A stretch of DNA of 60,962 nt, from NCBI RefSeq assembly GCF_024391045.1, contig NZ_JANFCZ010000026.1, forward strand, positions 1 to 60,962, read 5' to 3'. This stretch comes from Pseudarthrobacter sulfonivorans. Lineage in GTDB: Bacteria; Actinomycetota; Actinomycetes; Actinomycetales; Micrococcaceae. Shown here one piece after another: positions 9,920 through 18,996 of the stretch. Below the pieces are notes generated by a model. It was not told where the DNA came from. It did no database searches and was given only the letters and a program-made list of their open reading frames with translations. Each line of letters opens with the position of its first letter. The stretch's first letter is position 1. Position numbers and translations under genes: made by a program.

Positions 9920-10889
9920 CCTCCAGCACCGATTTTTTGACCCTGATTCGCTGGAACGCCTGTTTGCGGAACGCGAAATTTCCAGGCATCGTGTCATCGA
10001 CTCGCCACGATGCGAAATCACCATCGACCCAATCCATGAAGAGATAGCCCTTACTGCTCCGGCAGAGGGACCTGAACCCGACATCAGCAAATTCAGCAGG
10101 ATCTCCTTTGCTGTCCTGGGCGATGGACCCGCTAGCGAATTCGAGGTCCGGGTGGATGCTACGGACGCCCACTTTGAGGCTTACAACATTCTGACGGCGA
10201 TAATCGATGAGCTGTTCGCCGGTTCCAGCTTTGCGCGTGCAACAACGGAAGCACTTGGAAACTACAAGGCTCTACTACGCGGCAAGAGCGGTTTGAGCGC
10301 AGAACAGCAGCACGGATTGTACGGCGAGCTGCTACTCATGCGCCAGCTCATCTCCCTGGTTGGCGAAGCAAGTGCTGTCGACGCATGGCTGGGACCTGCG
10401 AGCGAACAGCACGACTTCGTATTCAGCGCCTTCGACGCCGAATGTAAGACGACCACCAGCGAGAAGCGGATCCACGTGATCGGATCGGCTTCCCAGCTCG
10501 AAAAGAACCCAGGGCGAGACCTGTGGCTAATTTCCGTTCAGATCACGAGGGCGGGGCTGGACTCCGGTGAGTCGTTGAACGAACTGGTAACCGCCGTCGC
10601 GCGGTCTTTGGATACAGAAACAGAGCGTTTTTGGGGTTACCTAAAGGGTCTGGGTTGGCGCCGCGAGGACGCAGACCTCTATTCCCAGCGGTTTATGCTG
10701 CGAAGCCCCATCCAGACTTACCTTGTTACCGACGACTTCCCCGCAATTACTACCGCAGCACTGAAGTCAGTTGTGCCGCACTTCGAAACTGTCAGTGACG
10801 TTTCCTATCGTGTTGATGTCAGCAGCCGTGAGCCGGCCGCTGCACCCACTCCTCTCAATCAAGCAATTTCCATCGACCAACTGGTCTAA
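9912..10889 (+). CDS. PD-(D/E)XK motif nuclease (DUF4420 family)
   Basis: About 325 residues from ATG 9912, which lies in ATGAGTAA over the end of the GHKL gene; ATGs at 9873, 9900 and 9909 are alternatives. The sequence QHGLYGELLLMRQLI near residue 135, followed by HDFVFSAFDAECKTTTS near 165-180, shows the E...D-ECK pattern of the restriction fold seen in DUF4420 (PD-(D/E)XK motif) proteins. Such proteins regularly sit between a GHKL ATPase and a Z1 helicase. I infer that it is the DNA-cutting subunit of this system. The stop codon is 19 bp before the Z1 gene's start. Confidence 0.87.
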   Translation: MSNLQHRFFDPDSLERLFAEREISRHRVIDSPRCEITIDPIHEEIALTAPAEGPEPDISKFSRISFAVLGDGPASEFEVRVDATDAHFEAYNILTAIIDELFAGSSFARATTEALGNYKALLRGKSGLSAEQQHGLYGELLLMRQLISLVGEASAVDAWLGPASEQHDFVFSAFDAECKTTTSEKRIHVIGSASQLEKNPGRDLWLISVQITRAGLDSGESLNELVTAVARSLDTETERFWGYLKGLGWRREDADLYSQRFMLRSPIQTYLVTDDFPAITTAALKSVVPHFETVSDVSYRVDVSSREPAAAPTPLNQAISIDQLV

Positions 10890-10908
10890 ACACGAAGGGA
10901 CGGGTCCT

Positions 10909-13900
10909 GTGGGGGAAACGTTGTCATCATCCGCTATTCGCGAGGCCATCATCTCTCAGCTGAAGGTTATGGGAGCTGACCGGCCGAAATCACTGTTGGT
11001 TCGTGTTAACAACGAGCTCAAGGTTGAAGACCTTCCAACTATGACCGAGGAAGAGTTGATCGCATCCATCACTGCGGATAATGTCAACGACCCCATCCGA
11101 ATGGAGTTCCAACTCGCGTTGGCTCGGTGGGACGCCACTTCCCAAGGCGAGTGGTTCGAAGCTTCGGAGCCAGCAACGGTTGGACGTCGCGATCGAGTCC
11201 TCACCCTCCTCGGCTTCAGCGCTGAGGCCAAAGAGGTGGTGAACGGGCAGTGGCCAGTGCGTTCGGACGAAGGGGACATTGTTATTGCAACTGAGGCTGA
11301 CCCTTGGTACACAGAGGAGCGCGCGAAGCAGCATTCTTTCTACTGGCCGGCCTACCGCGGTGTCCTCTCCGGCAAGGGGTGGCCAGCGGAGGCGATAGCA
11401 GATCTGGACGTCAGCACGCGTGAAGTAGTCAGCCGGCTCAGTGACCCCACGAATGAAACTCCCTACCAATCAAAAGGATTGGTCGTGGGCTACGTGCAAA
11501 GCGGGAAGACTGCTCAGTTTGCCGGAACCATTGCCAAGTCCATCGATGCTGGCTACCGACTAATCATCGTGCTCGCAGGAACGCTGAATATGCTGCGGAC
11601 CCAGACGCAGCGGCGCCTCGACATGGAGCTCGTGGGCAAGGAAAACATCATCGGGGGTATGGACGTCGATGATCCAGATCACCGCAAGGAAATCGATTAT
11701 CTGGACGATACGGACTGGGATAATTTCCTGTCGCACGGCGTTCAGCCTTCCGATGCAGGCTTCGTTGACATTGTCCGCCTGTCCGGATATGCAGACGACT
11801 ATAAGCGCCTCAAGAAGGGACTGAACGCCCTTGAGTTCCGCACCGGTCTTCGCGATAAGACGAAGCCGCTTTACCACCCGGACAACCTCTACAAGGCAGA
11901 CGCCAAAATCGTCGTAGTAAAGAAGAATACGACCGTCCTTAAAAAGCTCGTTTCGGATCTCAAGTCGTTGAAAATCAGCCTCGCCGAGATCCCGACACTC
12001 ATCATTGATGACGAATCGGACCAGGCATCCATCAGCACAAAACGTCCTACGGCTGCAGAGAAAAAGGAACGCACGGCCGTAAACCTCGAGATTACAAACT
12101 TGCTGGGCGCACTCAAGCGCGCCCAGTACGTTGGCTATACCGCCACACCCTTCGCTAACGTATTCGTCGACCCAGATGACGCGGCGGACATATTCCCGAA
12201 CGACTTCATCATTGCTTTGAAGCGACCCGCGGGATATATGGGAGCAAAGGACTTTCATGATCTCGGCGTTGAGTTCGAGAATGGCTCAAAATCCGTCGGA
12301 AACTCCAATGAGGCCGCTTTCGTCCGATCCGTTCAAGGAGACGAGCCCGATTCGGTGGAAGAGTCGCTGCGAAGCGCCCTCGACGCCTACCTACTCTCCG
12401 GTGCCGTCAAGCTATATCGCGCGGAAAAATCGGAACACACATTCCGACACCACACGATGCTGGTCCACGAATCGGTAAAAATGATTGAACACCGGGATAC
12501 TGCGGACGTCCTCCGTGAGCTGTGGGCCCAGGGTGGCTACTCATCGTCGGGCCTCCCCCGACTAGAGGAATTGTGGGCTACGGACTACCTTCCGGTTAGC
12601 GAAGCTCGAGCCGAAGACAAGGCCCTGATTCCTGCGTCGTTCGACGAACTTCGACCTTTCATTGGGAAGGCACTCGACAAGATCAACTCCAGCCAGAACC
12701 CTGTGCTCGTTGTTAACGGAGATAAGGATCTGCAAGCGCATCAAGAAGCCCTTAATTTTGATAAAGGTTCGGTTTGGCGCATTCTCGTGGGCGGGACAAA
12801 GTTGAGCCGTGGATTCACAGTTGAGGGCCTCACAGTTTCCTACTACAGACGAAAGACGCTAGCTGCAGATACTCTGATGCAGATGGGACGATGGTTCGGG
12901 TTTCGCAGCGGATACAAGGACTTGGTCCGACTGTATATTGGGCGAGCTGAGCTTAGTGGCCAGAAATATTTTGACCTTTACGAAGCCTTCGAATCCATAG
13001 TCATCGACGAGGAGCTCTTCCGCGAGGAGCTTGCGCGCTATGCCGAATTGGACGACGAAGGGAAGCCCCAGGTTCGCCCAAGAGACGTGCCGCCACTCGT
13101 TACTCAGCACCTCCAATGGCTTGCCCCAACGGCCGCAAACAAGCGATACAACGCAGTTGTAACCGAGCGAGGGGACGGCGGGCGTCTGAAGGACCTGAAC
13201 GCCCTGCCCGCGCAGCAGGACAGCGTCAACAGGGGCAACTTCCAAGCCGTCAAACCCCTGCTTGAGTCTGCCGTACACGAAGACGTCTTCGTGACGGATT
13301 CGGGATCAAATTATGCGGCTAAGTACGGAATCGTGTCCGCCGACGACTTCATTGATGTCCTTCAGAACACGACCTTCAGCGAAACCTTCGATCTCGAACC
13401 CCAGCTTCAGTTTCTCAAGAAGGCCTGCGCCGACGGACGCATTAAGGATTGGATTGTTATCGCTCCCGAGCTAAGCGAAGGAGTAGAAGTAACTGTCGAT
13501 GGGGTACAGCTCAATGTACTCAAACGGAAGCGCCGAGAGGAGCGGCAATGGGCATTCTCCGGCAGTTCCCGGAGGCAACGCGTTGCCGTAGAGGCCATCG
13601 CCGACCCACGGCAAAAAGACGGTGTGACGGAGCTGGTGGAATCACTCCGTGCTCCAACACGCGGGGCAATCCTGCTGACCGCTGCACACGACCCTCGAGG
13701 CAAACACTCAGTAAGTAGCCCCTCAACGCTTTCCGGCGAGGTTGATCCCGCTCTTATCGCGGTGATGATCTCCTACGCGGCGCCGTACGCCTCGGCTCCG
13801 AAGGGCAAGATCGGATTCACAGTGCGCAGCCAGAAGAAGGCCAACGCAGCGATTCTGTCCGCAGGGGACGAGGGCTACTACCTCAGCGACCACGAGGCCA

Positions 13901-13917
13901 GGCTCGCCGCTAGCTAA
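10909..13917 (+). CDS. Z1 domain superfamily-2 helicase-like protein
   Basis: About 1002 residues. The frame extends to 10771 inside the previous gene, but GTG 10909 has a GAAGGGA ribosome site 9 nt upstream and gives an N-terminus free of overlap, so it is preferred. Helicase motifs: Walker A GYVQSGKTAQ near residue 193, DExx motif LIIDDESDQAS near 363, motif III GYTATPFANV near 407, then SRGFTVEGLTVSYYRR near 630 and MGRWFGFRSGY near 657, all typical of the Z1 domain (PF10593). It is the last gene of the run and probably the motor of the complex formed with the GHKL ATPase and the PD-(D/E)XK nuclease. A strong hairpin follows the stop. Confidence 0.92.
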   Translation: MGETLSSSAIREAIISQLKVMGADRPKSLLVRVNNELKVEDLPTMTEEELIASITADNVNDPIRMEFQLALARWDATSQGEWFEASEPATVGRRDRVLTLLGFSAEAKEVVNGQWPVRSDEGDIVIATEADPWYTEERAKQHSFYWPAYRGVLSGKGWPAEAIADLDVSTREVVSRLSDPTNETPYQSKGLVVGYVQSGKTAQFAGTIAKSIDAGYRLIIVLAGTLNMLRTQTQRRLDMELVGKENIIGGMDVDDPDHRKEIDYLDDTDWDNFLSHGVQPSDAGFVDIVRLSGYADDYKRLKKGLNALEFRTGLRDKTKPLYHPDNLYKADAKIVVVKKNTTVLKKLVSDLKSLKISLAEIPTLIIDDESDQASISTKRPTAAEKKERTAVNLEITNLLGALKRAQYVGYTATPFANVFVDPDDAADIFPNDFIIALKRPAGYMGAKDFHDLGVEFENGSKSVGNSNEAAFVRSVQGDEPDSVEESLRSALDAYLLSGAVKLYRAEKSEHTFRHHTMLVHESVKMIEHRDTADVLRELWAQGGYSSSGLPRLEELWATDYLPVSEARAEDKALIPASFDELRPFIGKALDKINSSQNPVLVVNGDKDLQAHQEALNFDKGSVWRILVGGTKLSRGFTVEGLTVSYYRRKTLAADTLMQMGRWFGFRSGYKDLVRLYIGRAELSGQKYFDLYEAFESIVIDEELFREELARYAELDDEGKPQVRPRDVPPLVTQHLQWLAPTAANKRYNAVVTERGDGGRLKDLNALPAQQDSVNRGNFQAVKPLLESAVHEDVFVTDSGSNYAAKYGIVSADDFIDVLQNTTFSETFDLEPQLQFLKKACADGRIKDWIVIAPELSEGVEVTVDGVQLNVLKRKRREERQWAFSGSSRRQRVAVEAIADPRQKDGVTELVESLRAPTRGAILLTAAHDPRGKHSVSSPSTLSGEVDPALIAVMISYAAPYASAPKGKIGFTVRSQKKANAAILSAGDEGYYLSDHEARLAAS

Positions 13918-13925
13918 AGATCCAG

Positions 13926-13958
13926 GTGTGTGGCGGCCGGTGTGCCGCCGCCACACAC
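13926..13958 (+). terminator. Hairpin terminator after the Z1 gene
   Basis: A perfect 12-bp stem (GTGTGTGGCGGC with GCCGCCACACAC) and a 9-nt loop start 8 nt after the Z1 stop codon. No T tract follows, as is common in actinobacteria. It marks the end of the rightward defence operon. Confidence 0.6.
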
Positions 13959-14104
13959 AGCTGCAAATTCAGGACCACATATTGAACGTCTTCGTGTGAT
14001 GCGCACATCAGCCGCGGCGAAGATCCTCATCAATATACTTTGGCCAGTCAATTAGGTGACGCGAGGCCGAGCTGCGCAAGATCTCGTGGGCTCCGGATAC
14101 CATC

Positions 14105-16066
14105 GTGAATATTTGCTTCACCCTTGGCACCTTGAGGAAGTTGAACATCACGAGCTTTCAGACGCCGCAATACTCCATAGCGGAGCTCCGGAAATGGGCA
14201 TCTACCGGTCACATTCAGTTGCCGGATTTCCAACGCTCATACAAATGGGATGACGAGCGCATTCGCTCACTTTTGGTAACAATCCTCCGAGGTCACCCCA
14301 TGGGCGTAATCATGCTGCTGAAGACCGGCGGCCAACACGTGAGATTCAAGCCCAAGCCCATCACAGGTGCAGCGAGCGCATCTGAGGAGCCAGCGTTTCT
14401 ACTCCTAGACGGCCAGCAGCGGCTAACTTCGCTATATCAGGCCCTGACCGGCGACGGCGTAGTGGACACGGAGGATGATCGAAAGAAAAAACTGCGGCGA
14501 CGCTACTTCGTGGATGTGGAGGCCGCAGTAGGCGACTCGTCCGAGCAGTCAGAGGCCATTCGATCAGTCCCAGAAAGCGGAATGGTCACAGAGAATTTCG
14601 GGCGGACTGTCGTTCTCGATATCTCGACAGATGAACTCCAGTGGCACCACGGTCTCATGCCCATCTCCGCGATATTCGACAACTCGTGGGTGACCTGGAT
14701 GCTGGCCTACCTGCACGCCGGTGGCCCAGACGACTTGCCACGGCGAACTCTGCTATTGGCGTCTTTCCAGTCACAGGTGGCTGGGCCCATGCAGGCTTAT
14801 GAGATTCCGGCCATCGAACTTGCCTCCACGACGACCAAGGAGGCCGTCGCCACCGTCTTCGAGAAGGTCAACACCGGTGGTCTCCCGCTGAATGTGTTCG
14901 AACTCCTGACGGCAACATTCGCCGGAGACCGGGAGTACTTCGACGAACATGGATCCGATTTCAGGCTCGCCGACGATTGGGCTGTTACCGAAGATGTCCT
15001 AAACCGCCACAAGGTCCTTCATGATTTCCAGCGAACCGATTTCCTGCAGGCCGTAGCTCTCCTAACGACGCTGGATGCCAGAAAAGCTGACGTGGTCGCC
15101 AGCAAGCCGAAGCCAGCCGCTGTGAGCGCCAAGCGCGAGGAAATGCTCAGACTACAGCTCAAGGACTACGTGAAATGGGCACCCAAACTTCGCCAGGCGC
15201 TGGAATGGGCCGCTCATTTCCTTACGAGGGAGCACATCCATTCTGCGCAATACCTTCCATACAGAAGCCAAGTAGTTGGCCTGATTGCCTTCAAAGTTCT
15301 CATCGGTGAGACCATCGATAACCATGGGGTAACTGAGAAGATCTCGCAGTGGTATTGGTGTGGCGTTCTCGGCGAACTCTACGGCAGCACGAGCGAGACA
15401 AGGCTCGCTCGTGATGTGGAACAGGTGCCTCCATGGGCAACGGCGACGGCCGATCGAGCCGAAACCGTATCCATGCCAGAAACTATAGCGAGAGCAGGAT
15501 TTTTCGAGTCACGACTCCTCTCGATGAAAACTCGTAGCTCCGCGGCTTACCGTGGCGTCTATGCGCTCTTGATGTCCCAAGGGTGTATCGACTGGCGCCA
15601 AGACATCCGTATGGAACATGCCACGTATGAACAACTCCAAGTGGACATTCATCACATTTTCCCCCGCGCTTGGTGCGATAAGTCCGGCATCGACCCGGTT
15701 ATGAGGGAGTCGATAGTCAACAAGACACCGCTGGGCAAAAAAACCAACATTTTGTTAAGTGGAGACAGTCCAGCCGTTTACATCAAACGCCTGGAAACTG
15801 CGGGTTTCCCACCACATGAGGTGGACCGGATTATTTCGACCCACAAAATTGATCCGAATCACCTGCGGGCAGCAGACTTCAATTCATTCTTTGAGGCTCG
15901 CCGGGAAGAACTCATTCGGCTCATCGAGAAGGCAATGGGCAAACCGGCGCAGCGGGATATCGCATTGGCTACACCGCAGGACGGCCCAGAAGATTTCGGA
16001 GATCAGCCCGACGACATCGACTCCGAGGATGCGTCAGCTTGGCTAGAGAGTGTGCCCGCCAGCTGA
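14105..16066 (+). CDS. GmrSD/BrxU-type type IV restriction enzyme (DUF262 + HNH)
   Basis: 653 residues from a GTG start without a clear ribosome site; the conserved part begins near FQTPQYSIAELRKW (residue 19), so a start slightly downstream is possible. The DUF262 N-terminus shows LPDFQRSYKWDDERIRS near residue 38 and LLLDGQQRLTSLYQAL near 99, the nucleotide-binding signature of GmrS/DndB-like proteins. The C-terminus holds the DUF1524 HNH-type nuclease core, HHIFPRAWC near 515 followed by NKTPLGKKTN near 540. GmrSD enzymes cut phage DNA carrying modified, for example glucosylated, cytosines; the target here is unknown. GmrS and GmrD are one polypeptide, as in BrxU. It is 187 bp from the Z1 operon, so it is probably a separate defence unit. 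Confidence 0.88.
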   Translation: MNICFTLGTLRKLNITSFQTPQYSIAELRKWASTGHIQLPDFQRSYKWDDERIRSLLVTILRGHPMGVIMLLKTGGQHVRFKPKPITGAASASEEPAFLLLDGQQRLTSLYQALTGDGVVDTEDDRKKKLRRRYFVDVEAAVGDSSEQSEAIRSVPESGMVTENFGRTVVLDISTDELQWHHGLMPISAIFDNSWVTWMLAYLHAGGPDDLPRRTLLLASFQSQVAGPMQAYEIPAIELASTTTKEAVATVFEKVNTGGLPLNVFELLTATFAGDREYFDEHGSDFRLADDWAVTEDVLNRHKVLHDFQRTDFLQAVALLTTLDARKADVVASKPKPAAVSAKREEMLRLQLKDYVKWAPKLRQALEWAAHFLTREHIHSAQYLPYRSQVVGLIAFKVLIGETIDNHGVTEKISQWYWCGVLGELYGSTSETRLARDVEQVPPWATATADRAETVSMPETIARAGFFESRLLSMKTRSSAAYRGVYALLMSQGCIDWRQDIRMEHATYEQLQVDIHHIFPRAWCDKSGIDPVMRESIVNKTPLGKKTNILLSGDSPAVYIKRLETAGFPPHEVDRIISTHKIDPNHLRAADFNSFFEARREELIRLIEKAMGKPAQRDIALATPQDGPEDFGDQPDDIDSEDASAWLESVPAS

Positions 16067-16204
16067 CTGATGTAGGAACACCCCGTCATTTTGACGAATC
16101 GAGACTTTTAGAAAAAGCGAGTCCACTGGTTCTCGTTCTTAGTGCCCCTAAGTGTTCCGCCGGGCGGTGACCTTGCTTTGGCCGCAAGGTGCCGGAATGC
16201 TGAT

Positions 16205-17056
16205 TTAGGCGCCGACGGACCCAGCCTTGGTTGTTGCCAGGATTTGGACGATCTCACGCTGGATGCGTCCGTTGCTGGCCGCCAGGTTGACGGTGCCAGC
16301 ACTGTCCCGCGCATGGATGATTTGGCCTCGCCAGTCAGTGCTGATGCCGCCCGCCTCATCAAGAATCAGCATGCCGGCCGCCGCGTCTGCCGGGCGAACG
16401 CTAGCTTCGAAGTGTCCGTGCGTAGCGCCGCGGGCAACGTCGACCAAGTCCAACGATGAGCATCCGCGCAGCCTCACGCCTCGGGCTTTAGTGCGCATTC
16501 GGGCGGCTGGTCTAAAGGCGGCCGCCGACTTATCGCTGGGCGGCAGTCCGAAGGTCAGCGTAGACTCCGCGAGGGTGCCTGCTGAAGAGACTTCCACCCT
16601 TTGCGGTTCCTGCCGGTCTTTTTGGGACCATGAACCCAACTCCACGGCTGCCATGTACCAGCCGTTTGAGAACACCGGGGCGACAGCGCCGACGATCGGA
16701 CGGCCGCGAGCGACTAGAGCGTAGGTCACGGCACCGTGTTCGATCCCGGTTATCAGGTTCTCGCGTCCGTCCAGCAGATTTAGCACCCAGGCCGTCTCGT
16801 CTTCCATCCAATGCCCGGGCTCGCTGGAGAGATAGACCGGCGCCCAGTGCATAGACTGCAGCATGCTCTCGGCATGGTTTTTCACGGCGTCGACCATGCT
16901 GTCAACCTTCGCTGCGGTGACCGGTGGGCTGCTACTGAGATTCTCGGACGAGGACCAGCCGCGAAACTGGTGGGCAGAGTTCGCAGCATGATCGGCTGCC
17001 CGCAGCATGAGCTGGTACCGGACTACGGGGTCTTTTAGGTCGCGATTGTGCGGCAT
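16205..17056 (-). CDS. Degenerate inositol-monophosphatase-like protein
   Basis: 283 residues; GGAG lies 7 nt before the ATG. The C-terminal half carries the family pattern SSLDLVDVARG...FEASVRPADAAAGMLILDEAGG, with the aspartate of the second metal motif. The first metal motif, normally WxxDPIDGT, reads WVLNLLDGRENLI, and the usual GEE region reads SSEPG, so at least two metal ligands are changed. This suggests weak or altered phosphatase activity, or a binding role for a phosphorylated sugar or nucleotide. Related CysQ-type enzymes act on PAP. Its neighbours all handle NAD or ADP-ribose chemistry, so an ADP-ribose-related phosphate is a reasonable guess, no more than that. It is transcribed in the same direction as the Nudix regulator, 200 bp downstream of it. 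Confidence 0.72.
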   Translation of the reverse strand: MPHNRDLKDPVVRYQLMLRAADHAANSAHQFRGWSSSENLSSSPPVTAAKVDSMVDAVKNHAESMLQSMHWAPVYLSSEPGHWMEDETAWVLNLLDGRENLITGIEHGAVTYALVARGRPIVGAVAPVFSNGWYMAAVELGSWSQKDRQEPQRVEVSSAGTLAESTLTFGLPPSDKSAAAFRPAARMRTKARGVRLRGCSSLDLVDVARGATHGHFEASVRPADAAAGMLILDEAGGISTDWRGQIIHARDSAGTVNLAASNGRIQREIVQILATTKAGSVGA

Positions 17057-17257
17057 TCATGACTCCAAGTTCGTGTGAAGGGTATAAGAAGAAGGTTAGC
17101 TCCTCGCCGGAGCCCCCATTCTCGTTAATTGCCATCAACCCAATACCCTCCACAGGCGGTCAAGCGAGATTGATTGCGCAGGCGCCGAAATTTCCCGCGC
17201 GGCTCTGTGCTGGCCACCACGAAGCAACCGTTCCTTAATCCTCTCAATCCTCCTTTA

Positions 17258-17938
17258 CTAGACCTTCAGCTCCCCACCGCGAACCCACAACCGCGACGGC
17301 CTCCCCCGCGTCCTGTCCGACATCTGCCCCGTCCCCTGCAGCTTCGGCTCCATGAACCGCCGGAATGTATCCCGCATCAGCGGGGCACCAGCCACCGCCT
17401 CATGCAGCCCCCGTAGATCCTTCAGCGTGAAAGGCTCGGCCAGCAGCGCCCCCGGATCCGGCTCTTCCGCGTAGGCGGCCCGGAGCCACTCCACCGCCTT
17501 CGCCACGATGTCCGCATGCCCGTAGGGCAGCCCGCCGACCAGCTCCGGCTCCCCGGACACGGAAGCCAGCCGGACGCCGTCGGACTTTAGCGCCTCCTCC
17601 AACGCCGCCAACGGCACCACGTCTACGTGCGCCACTGACAACACCCAGCCGCGGTCATCCCGCTCCGGCTCGTCAAACACCTGCAGCTGCCGCGGAACCC
17701 GACCCGAGATCCCCGCCTTCTCGCGCAGGCAGCGCAGCACCGCATCCGCCAGCGTCTCCCGCTCGCGCAGGAACGTGCCCGGGAGAGCCCACTTTCCGTG
17801 CTGATGGTCCTCCGCGCGGCGCACCAGCAGCACGCACACGCTCCCGCCCGCAACGGTCAGCACCGCCGTATCCACCGCCACCGACGGCCGCGGGTAGTCG
17901 AGCAGGGACGAGCCAGGACTGTTCTTGGAAACCATCAC
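17258..17938 (-). CDS. NrtR-type Nudix/winged-helix transcriptional regulator
   Basis: 226 residues from GTG 17938, or 225 from ATG 17935, which has GAGG 4-5 nt upstream. Residues 20-150 form a Nudix domain (VDTAVLTV, then VCVLLVRR and KWALPGTFLRERETLADAVL). The Nudix box is degenerate: RCLREKAG replaces the REUXEEXG consensus, losing the first glutamate and one of the paired glutamates. The C-terminal ~75 residues (FTLKDLRGLHEAVAG, then DTFRRFMEP) match the winged helix of NrtR, which represses NAD-related genes and senses ADP-ribose. I infer an ADP-ribose-type ligand sensor and repressor. It is divergent from the ARPP-1 operon, and two dyads in the shared promoter are likely its operators, one only 7 bp from its own start. 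Confidence 0.85.
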   Translation of the reverse strand: MMVSKNSPGSSLLDYPRPSVAVDTAVLTVAGGSVCVLLVRRAEDHQHGKWALPGTFLRERETLADAVLRCLREKAGISGRVPRQLQVFDEPERDDRGWVLSVAHVDVVPLAALEEALKSDGVRLASVSGEPELVGGLPYGHADIVAKAVEWLRAAYAEEPDPGALLAEPFTLKDLRGLHEAVAGAPLMRDTFRRFMEPKLQGTGQMSDRTRGRPSRLWVRGGELKV

Positions 17939-17944
17939 ACCTCA

Positions 17945-17966
17945 TTTATCGCAGTCTTGCGCTAAA
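17945..17966. promoter_or_regulatory. Candidate NrtR-type operator 1
   Basis: Inverted repeat TTTATCGCA-n4-TGCGCTAAA with one mismatch in nine pairs, directly upstream of the Nudix regulator start. Its form is repeated at operator 2, with centres 48 bp apart. Confidence 0.6.
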
Positions 17967-17992
17967 GAAGCAACCCGTGCATACTTGGATCA

Positions 17993-18014
17993 ATTAGCGC
18001 AGAAATGCATTAAA
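17993..18014. promoter_or_regulatory. Candidate NrtR-type operator 2
   Basis: ATTAGCGCA-n4-TGCATTAAA, a less perfect copy of operator 1 with the same 9-4-9 layout. It ends 16 bp before the ARPP-1 start codon and overlaps where the -10 region should be, which suits repression of the rightward operon. Confidence 0.55.
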
Positions 18015-18030
18015 TTAACCGGAGGTCACC

Positions 18031-18996
18031 ATGAAAGTCCCGCAGCTCCACGTCGGCGCCGGCAGCAGCCTCGGCCCGCTCAGTATCTTCCCCGTCTGGA
18101 CTTCAGGCTCCGGCAGCCTCGGCATCAGCACCGGCACCCACGCAGACGTTGCCGTCACCGAACTCGCCAGCGGCGCCCAGGTGGCCCGCCTCACCGTCAC
18201 CAACAACGGCCCGCACCCCGCACTGCTGCTGGAAGGCGAGCTGCTCGAAGGCGGGCAGCAGCACCGGACGTGCGCCCGCGACGTCGTCCTCGGTCCCGGC
18301 GAAACCCGCGACATCGACACCTTCTGCGTCGAGGCCGGCCGCTGGGAAGCCAGCGAAACCAGCCACCGCCGGCAGGCCCGGCGCGCTCCGCTGAACGTCT
18401 GGTCCGAACTGGCCAACGGCTATGGCGGCGAGCGCGGCAGCAACCGGCAGGGGCGGATCTGGGAGCGGGTCAGCCGCTTCGACAACGCCCGGGGCGTCTC
18501 TGCCACCAGCTCCCTCCTCCAGCACATGGACCAGTTCAAGGACGACAAGGAAGAGCGGAACCGCTTCGATGCCGACGACGCCCCGAAGCCGCTGGAAGGC
18601 CAGCGCGGCGTGGTGATCGGCCTCGGCCAGCAGCCGCTGCTCCTGGAGGTCTTCGGCACCAGCACGATGTTCCTCCGCCACTACCGCCAGCTGATCGATG
18701 CGGCACTGCTCGATCTGGAACTCCTACTGCCCCACGCGCTAGCATCCGGGCCGATCTCCGGCCAGCGCGCCCGCGACTTCGCCGCCCACGTCCAGGCGAT
18801 GGACTTCGGGACGTTCGACGTCGGCCCGGCGGCCGTGGAGGTCGGCAACCACGGTTCCCTCCGGAGCCGCAACGTCTCCCGCGCCGCCGGAGCGCTCACC
18901 GCTGCCGGCATCGCCGTCGCGCTCCCCCAGCGCCGCCCGCAGCTGGCCCACCTGACCGGCTGGAACACCCAACACCCTCTGATGGAGATGGCATGA
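18031..18996 (+). CDS. ARPP-1 domain protein (DUF6569), partner of ADP-ribosylglycohydrolase
   Basis: 321 residues, start ATG with GGAGG 5 nt upstream. The sequence (LGPLSIFPVW near residue 14, LLLEGELLEGGQQHRT near 67, then SRHRR-like ETSHRRQARRAP near 111 and ERVSRFDNARG) matches the ARPP-1 family, named for its association with ADP-ribosylglycohydrolase and rhodanese-phosphatase genes. No enzyme activity is established to my knowledge; the N-terminal half looks all-beta. It is the first gene of the divergent operon under the paired dyads, and its stop overlaps the start of the glycohydrolase gene (ATGA). I infer a role in handling ADP-ribose or ADP-ribosylated molecules together with the next product. 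Confidence 0.85.
   Translation: MKVPQLHVGAGSSLGPLSIFPVWTSGSGSLGISTGTHADVAVTELASGAQVARLTVTNNGPHPALLLEGELLEGGQQHRTCARDVVLGPGETRDIDTFCVEAGRWEASETSHRRQARRAPLNVWSELANGYGGERGSNRQGRIWERVSRFDNARGVSATSSLLQHMDQFKDDKEERNRFDADDAPKPLEGQRGVVIGLGQQPLLLEVFGTSTMFLRHYRQLIDAALLDLELLLPHALASGPISGQRARDFAAHVQAMDFGTFDVGPAAVEVGNHGSLRSRNVSRAAGALTAAGIAVALPQRRPQLAHLTGWNTQHPLMEMA

Noticed and set aside
10771..10908. N-terminal extension of the Z1 gene
   Set aside because: It overlaps the DUF4420 gene by 119 bp, and GTG 10909 has a good ribosome site.
17925..18990. Long frame rich in R, P and A running into the glycohydrolase gene
   Set aside because: It is the shadow of the ARPP-1 gene; only the part from 18993 is real.
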